64,000 nt of DNA from Candidatus Bathyarchaeota archaeon (GCA_030739585.1 JASLYX010000001.1:248001-312000), one strand, 5' to 3'; positions 8,706 through 18,248 are shown, numbered from the stretch's first letter. Notes: a model not told the origin generated them from the letters alone. Translations and numbers: made by a program.

Positions 8706-9572
8706 TTAATCTTCAACTCTGAGAATAGCAATTGGATAATGATCAACGAGTCTTAGCATATCCCATGTGACCTCTGTCAATCCGACCCCGAATCTCTTTG
8801 CCATATCCCAAACGGTTCTTCCTGCTCCATGTCCTCTAACCCTATGGGAGACATTTGCCAGCGTTAGAACTAAATCAGGATTTCGAAAGACTCCTGTTTC
8901 AACCAAAGGCGTGGACCTTGCAGTGAAGTTGAGTTTCCGCCCTATTAGAAAGGTCAAGAAACCTCCTATGTAGAGGATCCCGGAGATTGGGACATTCCGT
9001 GGACCTATGTGAAGATTTCTTCTAGAGAATGTAGTATCTCCGTCGACGATAATTACGGATAGATGGTTCCTAACATCATCTAAAGCAATTTGGATGGAGT
9101 CCGCGATTCGTTTTGGATCCTTAAGTGGGAGGCAGACGTAGGAATAGGGTAGATTGCTCGCGTCGATCCCACCCTCTGAATAATGTCTTAGAGCATGAAT
9201 GAGTCCTACATGATCGAGGGCCACCTGTTTGTGTGCAGCTCCCTCACTGATAGGATATTTTTTCAACCTTTCGATGGTATGATCTCTCAGTTTAGCGAGT
9301 TTCCCGAAAGGACCCCCCCATAACCGCCTCATCCAGAATGATGTCAGAAGTTTAGCAAGTCTCCCAGGTTCGATCTGAGATTCATCGATAAGGTTACCCA
9401 TGGCTGTAGAGATAGCCTTCTCTGAAATAGTGACAATATCACCGTCTTGAAGAATATTTTTAACCGATTCGACAATCTCGTTAACATAGTTTGTACCGGG
9501 TAGCCAGTACTTGGTCTTGATCCTTATCGCTGTGATCTTCACTTGGTGCACTCGACTATTTCTTTCTTCCAC
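8706..9572 (-). CDS. CofE-like glutamate ligase family protein
   Basis: 288 residues starting with GTG. Family features of F420-0:gamma-glutamyl ligase (CofE) are visible: DGDIVTISEKAISTAMGNLID near residues 45-65, later VIIVDGDTTF, and the C-terminal DPDLV-like NPDLVLTLANVSHRVRGHGAGRT. CofE adds glutamates to coenzyme F420 using GTP. As the last gene of the CODH/ACS operon, this paralogue could act on F420 or on the pterin or corrinoid side of the pathway. It is about 40 residues longer than typical CofE, so I call it CofE-like only. Confidence 0.65.
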   Translation of the reverse strand: MEERNSRVHQVKITAIRIKTKYWLPGTNYVNEIVESVKNILQDGDIVTISEKAISTAMGNLIDESQIEPGRLAKLLTSFWMRRLWGGPFGKLAKLRDHTIERLKKYPISEGAAHKQVALDHVGLIHALRHYSEGGIDASNLPYSYVCLPLKDPKRIADSIQIALDDVRNHLSVIIVDGDTTFSRRNLHIGPRNVPISGILYIGGFLTFLIGRKLNFTARSTPLVETGVFRNPDLVLTLANVSHRVRGHGAGRTVWDMAKRFGVGLTEVTWDMLRLVDHYPIAILRVED

Positions 9573-9608
9573 TTTATCAGTTTTTATTGATAAACGAATT
9601 GAGGATTC

Positions 9609-10415
9609 TTAAAAGGAATATCGGGTTTTTAGGCATTCTTTGAGTTTAAACAAGGCCGAGATAGCAGGTGAGCTATCATCACGGTCAATAGGCGCTATAC
9701 CCTCCATGTCAGCCTCGACAACTGCTTCATCGTAAGGAACATACGCCGCTATTTCTACGCCGATGGCTCTCATCTTCTCTTCTATGAAGAGACGTTCTCT
9801 TTCGGAGCGGATCTTGTTCCCGACGGCGAGGACCTCTCGGACTTCAATCTCTTTAGCAAGTTTGATGACTCTCTTCACGGTCTCTACAGACTTCATCCTA
9901 GGCTCTATAACTGCGAGCATCGTGTCCATCCTCCTCGCTGTACCCCGGCCAAGGTGCTCAAGTCCAGCCACCATGTCCATGACTAAGATATCTTTCCTCT
10001 GGATTAGCAGGTGTTGAACAAGGACTCTCAAAAGGGCGTTTGAGGGACACATACAGCCGGCACCTCCATCATTCACTGTTCCCATCACAAGCAGTTGAAC
10101 GCCATCGGGACCTATGACCCCGAATTTTTCGACGATATCACTAACATTTGGGGTTAGCCGAAAGACCTTGGTGCTGAATTTATTTGGGGGGACTCCTGTT
10201 TTTTCCTCGATGAGTCTCTTGTTCTCCGAGAGCGGAATGATTTTTTCAGCGATTTCTGAGGGTACACCCAGCGAGGAGGCAGTGTTAACGTTTGGGTCTG
10301 CATCGACAGCTAAGACGTTGTAGCCTTCCCTAGCTAACAATCTAGCAAGAGTCCCAGAGATGAAGGTCTTACCTACTCCTCCTTTCCCAGCGACTGCGAT
10401 CTTCAAATCATTCAT
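9609..10415 (-). CDS. cooC: CooC-type nickel-insertion ATPase (first copy)
   Basis: 268 residues. The deviant Walker A motif GKGGVGKT is at 10-17, followed by the switch DADPNVNTASSLG. A central GCMCP motif (GGAGCMCPSN) matches the two cysteines CooC uses to bind nickel at its dimer interface, and VMDMVAGLEHLGRGTA is the Walker B region. CooC hydrolyses ATP to load nickel into the C-cluster of CO dehydrogenase. It lies one base after the second copy and downstream of cdhE in the same operon, which strongly supports the role. Confidence 0.9.
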   Translation of the reverse strand: MNDLKIAVAGKGGVGKTFISGTLARLLAREGYNVLAVDADPNVNTASSLGVPSEIAEKIIPLSENKRLIEEKTGVPPNKFSTKVFRLTPNVSDIVEKFGVIGPDGVQLLVMGTVNDGGAGCMCPSNALLRVLVQHLLIQRKDILVMDMVAGLEHLGRGTARRMDTMLAVIEPRMKSVETVKRVIKLAKEIEVREVLAVGNKIRSERERLFIEEKMRAIGVEIAAYVPYDEAVVEADMEGIAPIDRDDSSPAISALFKLKECLKTRYSF

Positions 10416-10416
10416 C

Positions 10417-11193
10417 CTATTTACTGGTTAAGCCTATCTTTTTAGCGAGTTTTTCAATTGCTTTGTAAGCAGGTGAATCGTCAGGGATGCCTAACAAGGG
10501 CTTGCCAGTTAAATTGTAAGTGGACACATTATTGTCTACCGGGATTAAACCTCCGTACTCGAGTCCAATATCATTTGCGCTCTTCATTAAGAGGTCCTCC
10601 AAGTCCGAAGTGAATCTATTGCCTACAAGATAAATGTGCTTTACATCGATATGAACCTCATCTACAATCTCCTTGATCCTTCTAGCGGTCTCTAGGCCCA
10701 TTTTTGAGGGATCTGTAACAACAATCATGGAGTCGACGTCTCTGTCGGTCCTTCTGCTAAGATGTTCTAGACCAGCTTCCATGTCAAGGAAGGCCACCTC
10801 ATAGTTCATCATTAGAGTGTCCAAGATTCTAGTGAGCATATTATTGACAAAGCAGTAGCATCCTTCTCCCTCTGATCGCCCCATCGCGAGAAGGTCGAAA
10901 CTGTCCTCCTCGACGAGGGTCTGAAAGACATTAGCCTCAATAATGTCTTTTTTAGAAAGCATCGGCGAGAGCGTGCCATTCTCGATATTGTCTTTCAACT
11001 CTCTCGAGGACTGTCCTACTGTCCGTTGAATCTTAATTCCCAGGACATCAGGGAGGTTTGTGGCGGGATCAGCATCTACTACGAGGGAAATCTTTTCCGA
11101 ATTCTGGATGAGCCATTTTAGCAGGAGGGCAGTGACTGTAGTTTTACCCGTTCCGCCCTTGCCAGATACCGAAATAACCAGTTTCGTTGCCAT
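10417..11193 (-). CDS. cooC: CooC-type nickel-insertion ATPase (second copy)
   Basis: 258 residues with the P-loop GKGGTGKT at 11-18, DADPATNLPDVLG, and a central GEGCYCFVNN motif in place of GCMCP, still a C-x-C pair. FLDMEAGLEHLSRRTDRDVD is the Walker B region. It diverges clearly from its neighbour, so this is an old pair rather than a recent duplication. One copy may serve the CODH C-cluster and the other the acetyl-CoA synthase A-cluster, but this is inference. It follows cdhE by 41 bases. Confidence 0.88.
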   Translation of the reverse strand: MATKLVISVSGKGGTGKTTVTALLLKWLIQNSEKISLVVDADPATNLPDVLGIKIQRTVGQSSRELKDNIENGTLSPMLSKKDIIEANVFQTLVEEDSFDLLAMGRSEGEGCYCFVNNMLTRILDTLMMNYEVAFLDMEAGLEHLSRRTDRDVDSMIVVTDPSKMGLETARRIKEIVDEVHIDVKHIYLVGNRFTSDLEDLLMKSANDIGLEYGGLIPVDNNVSTYNLTGKPLLGIPDDSPAYKAIEKLAKKIGLTSK

Positions 11194-11234
11194 CAGGAAA
11201 CTCTATAAATCATCGAAGAAAAAGGTTGGGTAAA

Positions 11235-12680
11235 TCACTCGGACTCAGGGGGCCAAATATCCTCAATGAATTTCGCGATTCCTGATGAGTCGTGAGGTCC
11301 CACCGAAACGTTCCACCCGGAGGTCTCCTGGATCTCTCCACTGAGGCGTGCTGCTCTACCGGGGATTATAAGATGTCTGTGCTTTACCAAGTCCCCTACT
11401 TTTGTTTCGCTGAGGGCTTCGGCGACAGTGTCGGCGGTAAGTTGTCGTCCAGCCACTGCGGTATCCACCGAGAGTCCTTCACTGTCTACGACCACAAGGT
11501 AGCAGTCCAGCTTTGATCCTTCGATATCTGAAGCGACTGTATAAAATGTCAAAGCGAAGTTAGTGGTAAGAAGTACAGGGGAGTTTTCATCGGGCTTCCC
11601 GTAGGTTAGGACTCCCGCCTCGACGGCCAGTGGTGTCCTTGGGTCGGTGTAAATATTTTGCCTCAGGAAGACAAAAGGTAGTAATGCCCACCCGCTCACA
11701 CTATGAACTATTAGTATGTCCGCGTATCTTGCGATGAGGGCGGATGCGAGCATGGCTTCGTTCCATTCGTTAATCAGGGGATCCTCCGTTTTCTCTGTCC
11801 AAGCCACGATGGGTGTGCCCAATAGGGGATAGCCAAGGTATTCCTCCTCTTCATTGATTGCGTTCCACCGCAGGACTGTAAAATTGTCAAGAGTCCTGCT
11901 AATACCTTCGTCCCCCTGGGTCCCCGGGTCAAGAACAATATTCTCCACACCATACTCTGTGAGAGTTCTAGCAATGCCTTTGAGGGAATTAAGGTCAAAT
12001 GGAGCCGAAGCAACGATGGGGCAGTTGTACATTATGGCTAGGTCTGCCATCTCTTTCCAGTTTTCTTTCGTGGCGGCGTAGATGAGAGGCTTCCTGTTTC
12101 CAACTGCAGAAAGCGCATACTCCATTACAACAGGATTATGGGAGCACAAGAGGAGAGGCATATCCGTAAGTTCTGATGCCTTCTTCACTGCAGCCTCGAA
12201 CTTTTTGGGGTCGTTTGATGTAGATCTGACTGCGACCATGTCAAGGGTAAGCTTCATGCCAATATACTCAAACTCAAACTCGTCGGCAATCTTGATTCGG
12301 GCCTCAAACTCCTCATTGGACATTTCGTCACTCACATCAATTGCAATAGGCGGGAGGTTGAAATATGTGAACTCATGGCGGTAGAGGACGTACTCACCAC
12401 CAACTGTGACCGCTTTGTCTCCGGTGCCCACTTGTACCGCTTGTACAGCAGGCTTTAGTAGGACCCAGAGCTTGTTGTGAGCTTCTGTGAACTTGGGCTT
12501 GAGAAGCGGCGGACACTTTTGAAGGACTGCCTCTCGGTTAACTAGCTTAGCTGCGAAGGCCATACAATTGTTCTCCCCACACTCTTTGCAATTTGTCCCA
12601 GGGAGTATCTTATAGACCTCAATTGGGCTTAGTTCCTTTGCAGGCAAACATACACCTTCTATAGTTTGAGGGACACCCAA
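11235..12680 (-). CDS. cdhE: CODH/ACS corrinoid Fe-S protein, large (gamma) subunit
   Basis: 481 residues. The N-terminal 4Fe-4S motif, Cys31, Cys34, Cys39 and Cys56 (TNCKECGENNC then KCPPL), is diagnostic of CdhE/AcsC. A TIM-barrel follows, with VLDPGTQGDEG, then the C-terminal corrinoid-binding domain (GRAARLSGEIQETSGW). With CdhD it carries the methyl group from methyl-tetrahydropterin to the A-cluster of acetyl-CoA synthase; the cluster reduces the corrinoid to the Co(I) state. The TTG start overlaps the end of cdhD by 22 bases, indicating coupling. Confidence 0.96.
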   Translation of the reverse strand: MGVPQTIEGVCLPAKELSPIEVYKILPGTNCKECGENNCMAFAAKLVNREAVLQKCPPLLKPKFTEAHNKLWVLLKPAVQAVQVGTGDKAVTVGGEYVLYRHEFTYFNLPPIAIDVSDEMSNEEFEARIKIADEFEFEYIGMKLTLDMVAVRSTSNDPKKFEAAVKKASELTDMPLLLCSHNPVVMEYALSAVGNRKPLIYAATKENWKEMADLAIMYNCPIVASAPFDLNSLKGIARTLTEYGVENIVLDPGTQGDEGISRTLDNFTVLRWNAINEEEEYLGYPLLGTPIVAWTEKTEDPLINEWNEAMLASALIARYADILIVHSVSGWALLPFVFLRQNIYTDPRTPLAVEAGVLTYGKPDENSPVLLTTNFALTFYTVASDIEGSKLDCYLVVVDSEGLSVDTAVAGRQLTADTVAEALSETKVGDLVKHRHLIIPGRAARLSGEIQETSGWNVSVGPHDSSGIAKFIEDIWPPESE

Positions 12681-13864
12681 TCTTGGGCATCACTCGGGTC
12701 TTTTCCGCTCATCAAGTTGTTGATAAGCGTCTTTATTGCCCGTACAGCGGCAGGGTGCATCATCATGAAGTAATCTACTCCCGCCATCAACAAGGTTTGT
12801 GCTGTTATAGTTTCCCAAATAGGCCCCCTAAGCTCTCTGGGTGCCCACTCTGCTCCCATTTTCATCCACGCTTCCCTAGCCGCCCAAGCGTTGGTGGCGC
12901 CTGATGAGATGGGATGGTTGAGCTCGGGGTCACCCTTTAGGGCTGCTAGTCTTGACCTTTCCATGACGGTGTATGCGTAGTCGAGCCCGTAACCTAGGGC
13001 CGCCGTAGTTGTGTCCATTAGTATATCCTCCTTGGGTAGGAAATCGTAGAGCTTCCGGTTTAGCTCCCGGGCTTTGTTGACATCCATGGATGTAAAAGCG
13101 ATAACCGTATGGCCATTTTCTCTGATGATATCTGCTGTAGCCTTAATATCCATGTCTAAGGTAACTGAATTGAAAAGGATCCTCTCACCTGCTGTGGCCT
13201 CAGCAACGACCTTGAAGACCTCTAGATCCTTCTTTGGATCCCCGCAACCTCCAAAGGCGATTGGTACGTCAACGGCCTCAAGTACGTCCTCCATCGTCTT
13301 TAGGGCTGATTTTGGAGAAGCGTCCTCGATAAGCGGGTCGATTGTCAGCATATGAAGGTTGATCATGTCTGCGTCATACTTTTCAACGCACATTTTTGCC
13401 CACGCAGCCGGATCTGCCACTACTTCCCTAAAGTGCATCTTGACGGCCTTTGCCAAGGGGATTTTTTCCCAGTCAAAAACATCCATCGCAATTATAGGCC
13501 TATTTGGCGTCTTTGCTTGGAAATTATAAAATGCAGGGGCGGTCTCGCCACCGATGACAAACGATCTGTCTCTGGTACCTCCATCGGCTTTTGTGGCTCC
13601 AAGCCTAACCTCTACGACTTCTCCATTATATATGTGGGAAGGAAACCCGACTTTTTCCTCCTGGATTTGTGTTGGTTTAATGTTATTTATGATCCCTTGG
13701 GATGGAGTTACCGCAGGGGGACCCGTTATCATCCCAGGGGAAATTCTAAGCTCCAATTCGTCAAAACTAAGCTCAACATCTTCAAACTCTATTTCTTGGA
13801 ACTTCGCGAGAGCTTTTAGCATGTCAAAGCTAATTGGGAGGTTCTCCTTCTTTTTATCCACCAT
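12659..13864 (-). CDS. cdhD: CODH/ACS corrinoid Fe-S protein, small (delta) subunit
   Basis: 401 residues, close to the usual size of CdhD. The N-terminal 70 or so residues are acidic and variable. A TIM-barrel follows, with KTPNRPIIAMDVFDWEK, HLMTIDPLIED, AFGGCGDPKKD and ATAALGYGLDYAYTVMERSR, all characteristic of the delta subunit. It pairs with CdhE to form the methyl-carrying corrinoid protein. It lies six bases after cdhC and overlaps cdhE. The ATG is preceded by a purine-rich AAAGGTAGT site. Confidence 0.95.
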   Translation of the reverse strand: MVDKKKENLPISFDMLKALAKFQEIEFEDVELSFDELELRISPGMITGPPAVTPSQGIINNIKPTQIQEEKVGFPSHIYNGEVVEVRLGATKADGGTRDRSFVIGGETAPAFYNFQAKTPNRPIIAMDVFDWEKIPLAKAVKMHFREVVADPAAWAKMCVEKYDADMINLHMLTIDPLIEDASPKSALKTMEDVLEAVDVPIAFGGCGDPKKDLEVFKVVAEATAGERILFNSVTLDMDIKATADIIRENGHTVIAFTSMDVNKARELNRKLYDFLPKEDILMDTTTAALGYGLDYAYTVMERSRLAALKGDPELNHPISSGATNAWAAREAWMKMGAEWAPRELRGPIWETITAQTLLMAGVDYFMMMHPAAVRAIKTLINNLMSGKDPSDAQDWVSLKL

Positions 13865-13870
13865 TATGGA

Positions 13871-15265
13871 CTAACTACCTTTATTGGCCTTTATGATCAT
13901 CTTCTCTGCTTTGATCTTTGCGTTCTTCAGGATTATAGTAAAGCCCATACCTGAAGGGAACCCTTGATTTGGAAAGGCCGATGCCGGCACTTCAAGGGTC
14001 GGCACAGTGATCTCTTCAATCTCTGCTGGGGCAGAGTCAGGCTCCTCGCGCCATCTTTCTATTATTGGATGTTTCTTTTCTATGAGCCAAGATTTCAACT
14101 CATCGAGATCGGAAACATCGGATTCGGTTGCGATCATGGAAACTATTTCGGGTGGTATGAACTCCTGGACTCGTTCCTTTATCTCTTGGGGCATCCAGAC
14201 CACTCTTTCCCAGCCTCCGTCTGCATCAAGGAATTTCAGGCTTCTCATGTATTCTATAGATAGGCCGTGGAATCCGTCCACTTGTTTACCGCCAGCGGTT
14301 AAGTCAGAGATTGTAACGAAACTGAGGCCGTTGACTGTATCTCCTTTAAAGTTTCGGTGAACTATTCCAAATCCATCGACCTCTGGGATTAAGAACGCGC
14401 ATCCTTCGAAACAGCCACAACTAGTGTGGGGATTACCAAAGGTTGTGTATAGTTGTACTCTCTCTATCTCTCCAAGGGATTTCTCTTGCATGACCTTGTT
14501 GACGCCCACATACTCGCCCGTGTCAGCGTTGATAACCTCACCTTTTGGGATCTCAAAGACCGGCCCTTTTGGATCTACTTTAGCGGTTGCTTTTCCATCA
14601 AACCAACTGATAGCCCCGCAATTTGCGTATCTTTGAGGTGTGATAACGCAGAGATGGGAGGGAGCAAAGCTCTGGCAAAGCTGGCACCCATAAAAGACAT
14701 CGACATCATTGTCGCTCATACCTCTTGCCTTTGCATCTCGCGCTTCATATATCTCTAAGGCTTTGTTGTACCCTTCCTTTACGAGGCCTGGCTCAGTGAT
14801 GAAAGTCATTTGGATCTTCTCGATGAATGACATCTCACTCTTAATGAGTCGCTTGAGGACCTCGCCCATATGTTTAAAGCTATTGAAACCTTTCTCGAAG
14901 GACTTTTTACTTATCCTCATTTGGATATCGTATCGCTGGTTGAGGTGCATGAAACCCTCTATAAAGTTACAGTATTCGTGGATTCGGCGCTCAATGACGC
15001 CTTCAATATCTTTTTCAGCCTCTTTTCCCGCGACCTCAATGAGGAGACCGAATGGCGTGTTTGTTCTCTCGGGTAAACCAGATATATCTTGACCGTTTAT
15101 CATGATTTTTCCATCCTCAATCTCATCCATCCCTCTGACTTGGACCAGTTCGAATTTATATTGCTCTCTGGGGCCACCAAGCTCGAGGCGCATATCACGG
15201 CCTCTAATGCGTTCGCCCTCGTATATGATGCCGACATCCACGGGGATATCTTCAAACATTGACAT
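13871..15265 (-). CDS. cdhC: Acetyl-CoA synthase (ACDS beta subunit)
   Basis: 464 residues, the short archaeal form without the bacterial N-terminal domain. A-cluster cysteines are visible: Cys194 and Cys197 (YGCQLCQSF), Cys206 (HLCVITPQR), Cys216 (NCGAISW), and the CGC pair Cys283/Cys285 in TSCGCFE that holds the distal nickel, followed by PEVDGFGIVHR. It condenses a methyl group, CO and CoA into acetyl-CoA. The start overlaps the cdhB stop by one base. The C-terminal tail after the catalytic domain is hydrophobic and ends with MIIKANKGS, as in other archaeal CdhC. Confidence 0.96.
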   Translation of the reverse strand: MSMFEDIPVDVGIIYEGERIRGRDMRLELGGPREQYKFELVQVRGMDEIEDGKIMINGQDISGLPERTNTPFGLLIEVAGKEAEKDIEGVIERRIHEYCNFIEGFMHLNQRYDIQMRISKKSFEKGFNSFKHMGEVLKRLIKSEMSFIEKIQMTFITEPGLVKEGYNKALEIYEARDAKARGMSDNDVDVFYGCQLCQSFAPSHLCVITPQRYANCGAISWFDGKATAKVDPKGPVFEIPKGEVINADTGEYVGVNKVMQEKSLGEIERVQLYTTFGNPHTSCGCFEGCAFLIPEVDGFGIVHRNFKGDTVNGLSFVTISDLTAGGKQVDGFHGLSIEYMRSLKFLDADGGWERVVWMPQEIKERVQEFIPPEIVSMIATESDVSDLDELKSWLIEKKHPIIERWREEPDSAPAEIEEITVPTLEVPASAFPNQGFPSGMGFTIILKNAKIKAEKMIIKANKGS

Positions 15266-15819
15266 TACGACTTGTTCTCCTCTAATGCAGTTAGTATTTC
15301 ATCTAAAGATTCTTCCCATCTGCCTTCTGGCAACGTCCCTAGGCTCCAGCTCGCATTGGGCTGATAGGTCTTTTCAAGACTTATTATTCTAAGATCCGGT
15401 GCAAAGTTCTTTAAACCAGACTGAACGAGCCACTCGATATAATAAGCGAAGCCCGCAAAGATCACTAGGTCGTATATACCTGCTCCGTCAAAGCCCCCCC
15501 AGCTTGGATCTCTTAGCCTGTCCCCAAGATTCATGACTTGGATACTGAAGGCGCTTTTGGAGCCCCTCTTTAGGAACTCTTTTATTATATGCCCTGTAGC
15601 TGCCACCGAAATATTTCCATTTTTAGACATCCTTATCGCTGAGTCGACAAGGTTCCCGTCCTTAGTTGTTGTAAAAGGTGCTTTCGAACCCACAACAAGT
15701 AAACACCTTTTCGACTTTTTCACCATCGCAGCCACGACTGTTGGCTTTGGAAAGATATTGGCCTTTTTCGGCCCGGGGATCATCGCTGTCTGACCCAGAG
15801 TTGTTTTAGCTGATATCAC
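15265..15819 (-). CDS. cdhB: CODH/ACS epsilon subunit
   Basis: 184 residues. This is a Rossmann-type fold with VVGSKAPF, SVAATGHIIKEF, LGDRLRDPSWGGFDG and the late DLVIFAGFAYYIEWLVQSGLKNF region typical of CdhB. The epsilon subunit forms the alpha2-epsilon2 CO dehydrogenase component with CdhA and is restricted to archaeal complexes. It overlaps the cdhA stop by four bases and the cdhC start by one base, so translation is likely coupled through all three genes. Confidence 0.93.
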   Translation of the reverse strand: MISAKTTLGQTAMIPGPKKANIFPKPTVVAAMVKKSKRCLLVVGSKAPFTTTKDGNLVDSAIRMSKNGNISVAATGHIIKEFLKRGSKSAFSIQVMNLGDRLRDPSWGGFDGAGIYDLVIFAGFAYYIEWLVQSGLKNFAPDLRIISLEKTYQPNASWSLGTLPEGRWEESLDEILTALEENKS

Positions 15820-18161
15820 TCATGCCTCCTAACCATCCGATCCAGCATAGTCGGGTCAGGGAATGCAATCTTGTCCGCATTCCAGTTCTTTTCTATGAGG
15901 TATTTCTGAATTTCGTCTTTCATTGTGAAGGGTATATCCGCCTCCATTCTCACGAAGAGCTGGAGATCGTCCGGCATACAACCGTAGTGTCTCTTATGGA
16001 GGTCAATATAGTGACTTAGTTTAACCGCTCTTCCCTTGGAAGTGTCATTAGGGCGCATCGTGAGCTTAGCGATCATCACCATTGCCTCCTCAACAGTCTC
16101 TGCAGCATAGAATAGATGCTCAGGGACCGGGCCCACATAGACCTCTTTTCCTGTTCGGGCGTCTTTGACAGTCCAGTCATCGTCGTTCTCCTTCCTACCT
16201 AACAACATACGTCTATACTTGGCTCCATGAGGACCCACTACGACAGGGATTCCCAGCCTCCAGCATCCTGCAGCAATGGAGGCAGCTTTCTGGGACATGG
16301 CTCCCCAAGCAAGTCCAACGGCTCCGACCCTGTTATAAATATAGTCCGCAATCTCCTCGTAGTTTCCCCTTAGGGGACGTTTTGCAAATATGTTAGCGAT
16401 CTTTATAGCGGCTCCAGTGATGTGAGCATTCGAGACACAGCTGCCTACATTCACTAAGCCTCCTGCGTCAAAGATCCCAGGATAAGTCTGATAGAGGTTC
16501 TCCCCATCCTCATTTTTCACCATTGCTATGCTCATTGCAGAGCAGCCAGAAGCGACTGTAATGAAGCGGCGCCTTATGAACTCGTCTGCTATTCTGGCTA
16601 CATCGTCCCCTCCAGCGGGGAAGTTTGCGCAACCGACGAGGGCCAGGACTCCTGGGATTTCTCCAAAAACTATTGCCCGCCCTACTTCCCTGATCTCAGT
16701 GTCCTGGATAGCACCTCTTCCAATTCTCATGGAATACTTTTCCTTGAGGATGCTCTCTTCAGCTCCCACGTTAAAAAATGAAATAATCGGGAAATTCTCG
16801 GGGCAGGCACTCTCACACCTAGCACATCCAACACAGGCCTTGTAAAGACTGGCGAGAAGTTCAAAATCTCCATTTGCTGCTGCCTGAACTGCATCCCTAA
16901 TTTGGAGATTATGAGGGCAGGCCCTTATGCACTCAGAGCAGGATCTACAGGTCTTTGACATCTCAGCGACTTTTTCACGTGTAAGTTTCGTTGTTATTAC
17001 TCTTTTCGGCCTAATTGCCATCGCAGTCTTGACTGCAACCTCGCCCACCTTTCTCGGGTCTAGTATGAGGGCACCTGGAGCCCCGTCCTCAAGCATTGAA
17101 GCGATAATTTTCTCTGGGGCCTCATCAGTCATATCGGGGAGACCCTGGCAGCTTTTCATAGTCGTGGCGATGATGGGTGCCCCGATTTTCTGTGCCTCAG
17201 TGAGTATGTCGGTTCTGAGGCATTGGGCATCTATGACGATGAGGTCAGGGATGCCGGACCTGACGAATCTTAGTTGCCAGGAAATCGGGCCTATGATCTT
17301 TGCTCTTTTATCATACCGTGTCATGTCGTGGGCAGTGCAACAAATGCCCCCTATCTCGACCTCCCCAAAGAGATCATGATCCATCAAGTAGTCTATGATA
17401 TCGATGCTTGGGAGGACGTTATGACCGATGCATAGAATAACGGGCTTTGTCGGGTCTACAGAGCTAAAGCCTATATCCGCTAAAGGGGCCTGTGGATCTC
17501 CTTTTGGGAAGCCAAGGGTGGCTATCTGTGCAATGTCCGCTGCCTCGAGTGCCAGATGATCGAGCATCCCTGCATGGAAGGTCTTCGACTCAAAGTCAAG
17601 AGGATCTCCCTCCTGGCCTGTATGGGTCACTGCTATCAGCTCTATAAGTTGTGTCTCAATGTAATCTAAAACATCCTCAAGATCCTTCAGGGTTTTAGGT
17701 CTTAGACCGCAAATAAGCCTAATGTGGGGGGCCTCTACATTAGTATTCATCGCCACCTCGAGAGGACTTTCTCTCCCGTACAGCTCTATGAGGTTTTCAA
17801 GCATGTGCCTTGCGTGAGCTGTATGAGTGGAGGCTCCAATACAAGCTGCGAGAAGCACAATCCTCGACTGCTGACCCGCCATGGTTATGCCACAGGCGCC
17901 TTTCTTGTCACCCGTTAAATCACATTTGCCGTAGGTACAGAGGCAACATAGGTCACAAAAAGGCATATAGAAAGGTTTGTAACGCTCCAAGAGCCTCCTG
18001 TCCCAATTTCGAAAGGTACCAAGACCAGGAAATGGGGTTGGACCCAACTTTTCTTCCCAATCTTCTTCAAAGATCCTTCCGACCTCGATTTCAACCCCTT
18101 TGAAGGTGCCAATTGCCGATGAAAGCTCGCTAAATTTAAGTTTTAAATCTCTCTTAGACAA
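15816..18161 (-). CDS. cdhA: CO dehydrogenase, archaeal alpha subunit
   Basis: 781 residues, matching archaeal CdhA. N-terminal cysteines for the B and D clusters are in CDLCCLCTYGKCDL. Two ferredoxin-type 4Fe-4S motifs unique to the archaeal form follow in the middle (CRSCSECIRACP and CVGCARCESACP). C-cluster ligands appear in ASGCSAMS and VGSCVSNAH. It interconverts CO2 and CO for acetyl-CoA synthesis. TTG is the only sensible start, 40 bases downstream of a TATA element at 18201-18212. It is the first gene of the cdhABCDE-cooC-cooC-cofE-like operon. Confidence 0.97.
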   Translation of the reverse strand: MSKRDLKLKFSELSSAIGTFKGVEIEVGRIFEEDWEEKLGPTPFPGLGTFRNWDRRLLERYKPFYMPFCDLCCLCTYGKCDLTGDKKGACGITMAGQQSRIVLLAACIGASTHTAHARHMLENLIELYGRESPLEVAMNTNVEAPHIRLICGLRPKTLKDLEDVLDYIETQLIELIAVTHTGQEGDPLDFESKTFHAGMLDHLALEAADIAQIATLGFPKGDPQAPLADIGFSSVDPTKPVILCIGHNVLPSIDIIDYLMDHDLFGEVEIGGICCTAHDMTRYDKRAKIIGPISWQLRFVRSGIPDLIVIDAQCLRTDILTEAQKIGAPIIATTMKSCQGLPDMTDEAPEKIIASMLEDGAPGALILDPRKVGEVAVKTAMAIRPKRVITTKLTREKVAEMSKTCRSCSECIRACPHNLQIRDAVQAAANGDFELLASLYKACVGCARCESACPENFPIISFFNVGAEESILKEKYSMRIGRGAIQDTEIREVGRAIVFGEIPGVLALVGCANFPAGGDDVARIADEFIRRRFITVASGCSAMSIAMVKNEDGENLYQTYPGIFDAGGLVNVGSCVSNAHITGAAIKIANIFAKRPLRGNYEEIADYIYNRVGAVGLAWGAMSQKAASIAAGCWRLGIPVVVGPHGAKYRRMLLGRKENDDDWTVKDARTGKEVYVGPVPEHLFYAAETVEEAMVMIAKLTMRPNDTSKGRAVKLSHYIDLHKRHYGCMPDDLQLFVRMEADIPFTMKDEIQKYLIEKNWNADKIAFPDPTMLDRMVRRHE

Positions 18162-18200
18162 GTCAACACTTCCAGTAGTGATCTTTACTCATCTTTTGTC

Positions 18201-18228
18201 ATTTATAATAAATCTTTTTGCGCAAAAA
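18201..18228 (-). promoter_or_regulatory. CODH/ACS operon promoter with adjacent 14-base palindrome
   Basis: Read on the minus strand, the perfect palindrome TTTTTGCGCAAAAA (18215-18228) is followed after two bases by a TATA-like TTATTATAAAT (18201-18212). About 25 bases further is the expected transcription start near 18180, with the cdhA TTG at 18161. The palindrome occupies the place where TFB contacts DNA upstream of TATA, so a bound regulator would interfere with initiation. Position and symmetry are seen directly; the function is inferred. Confidence 0.55.
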
Positions 18229-18248
18229 TTTATTCATATAAACCATAA

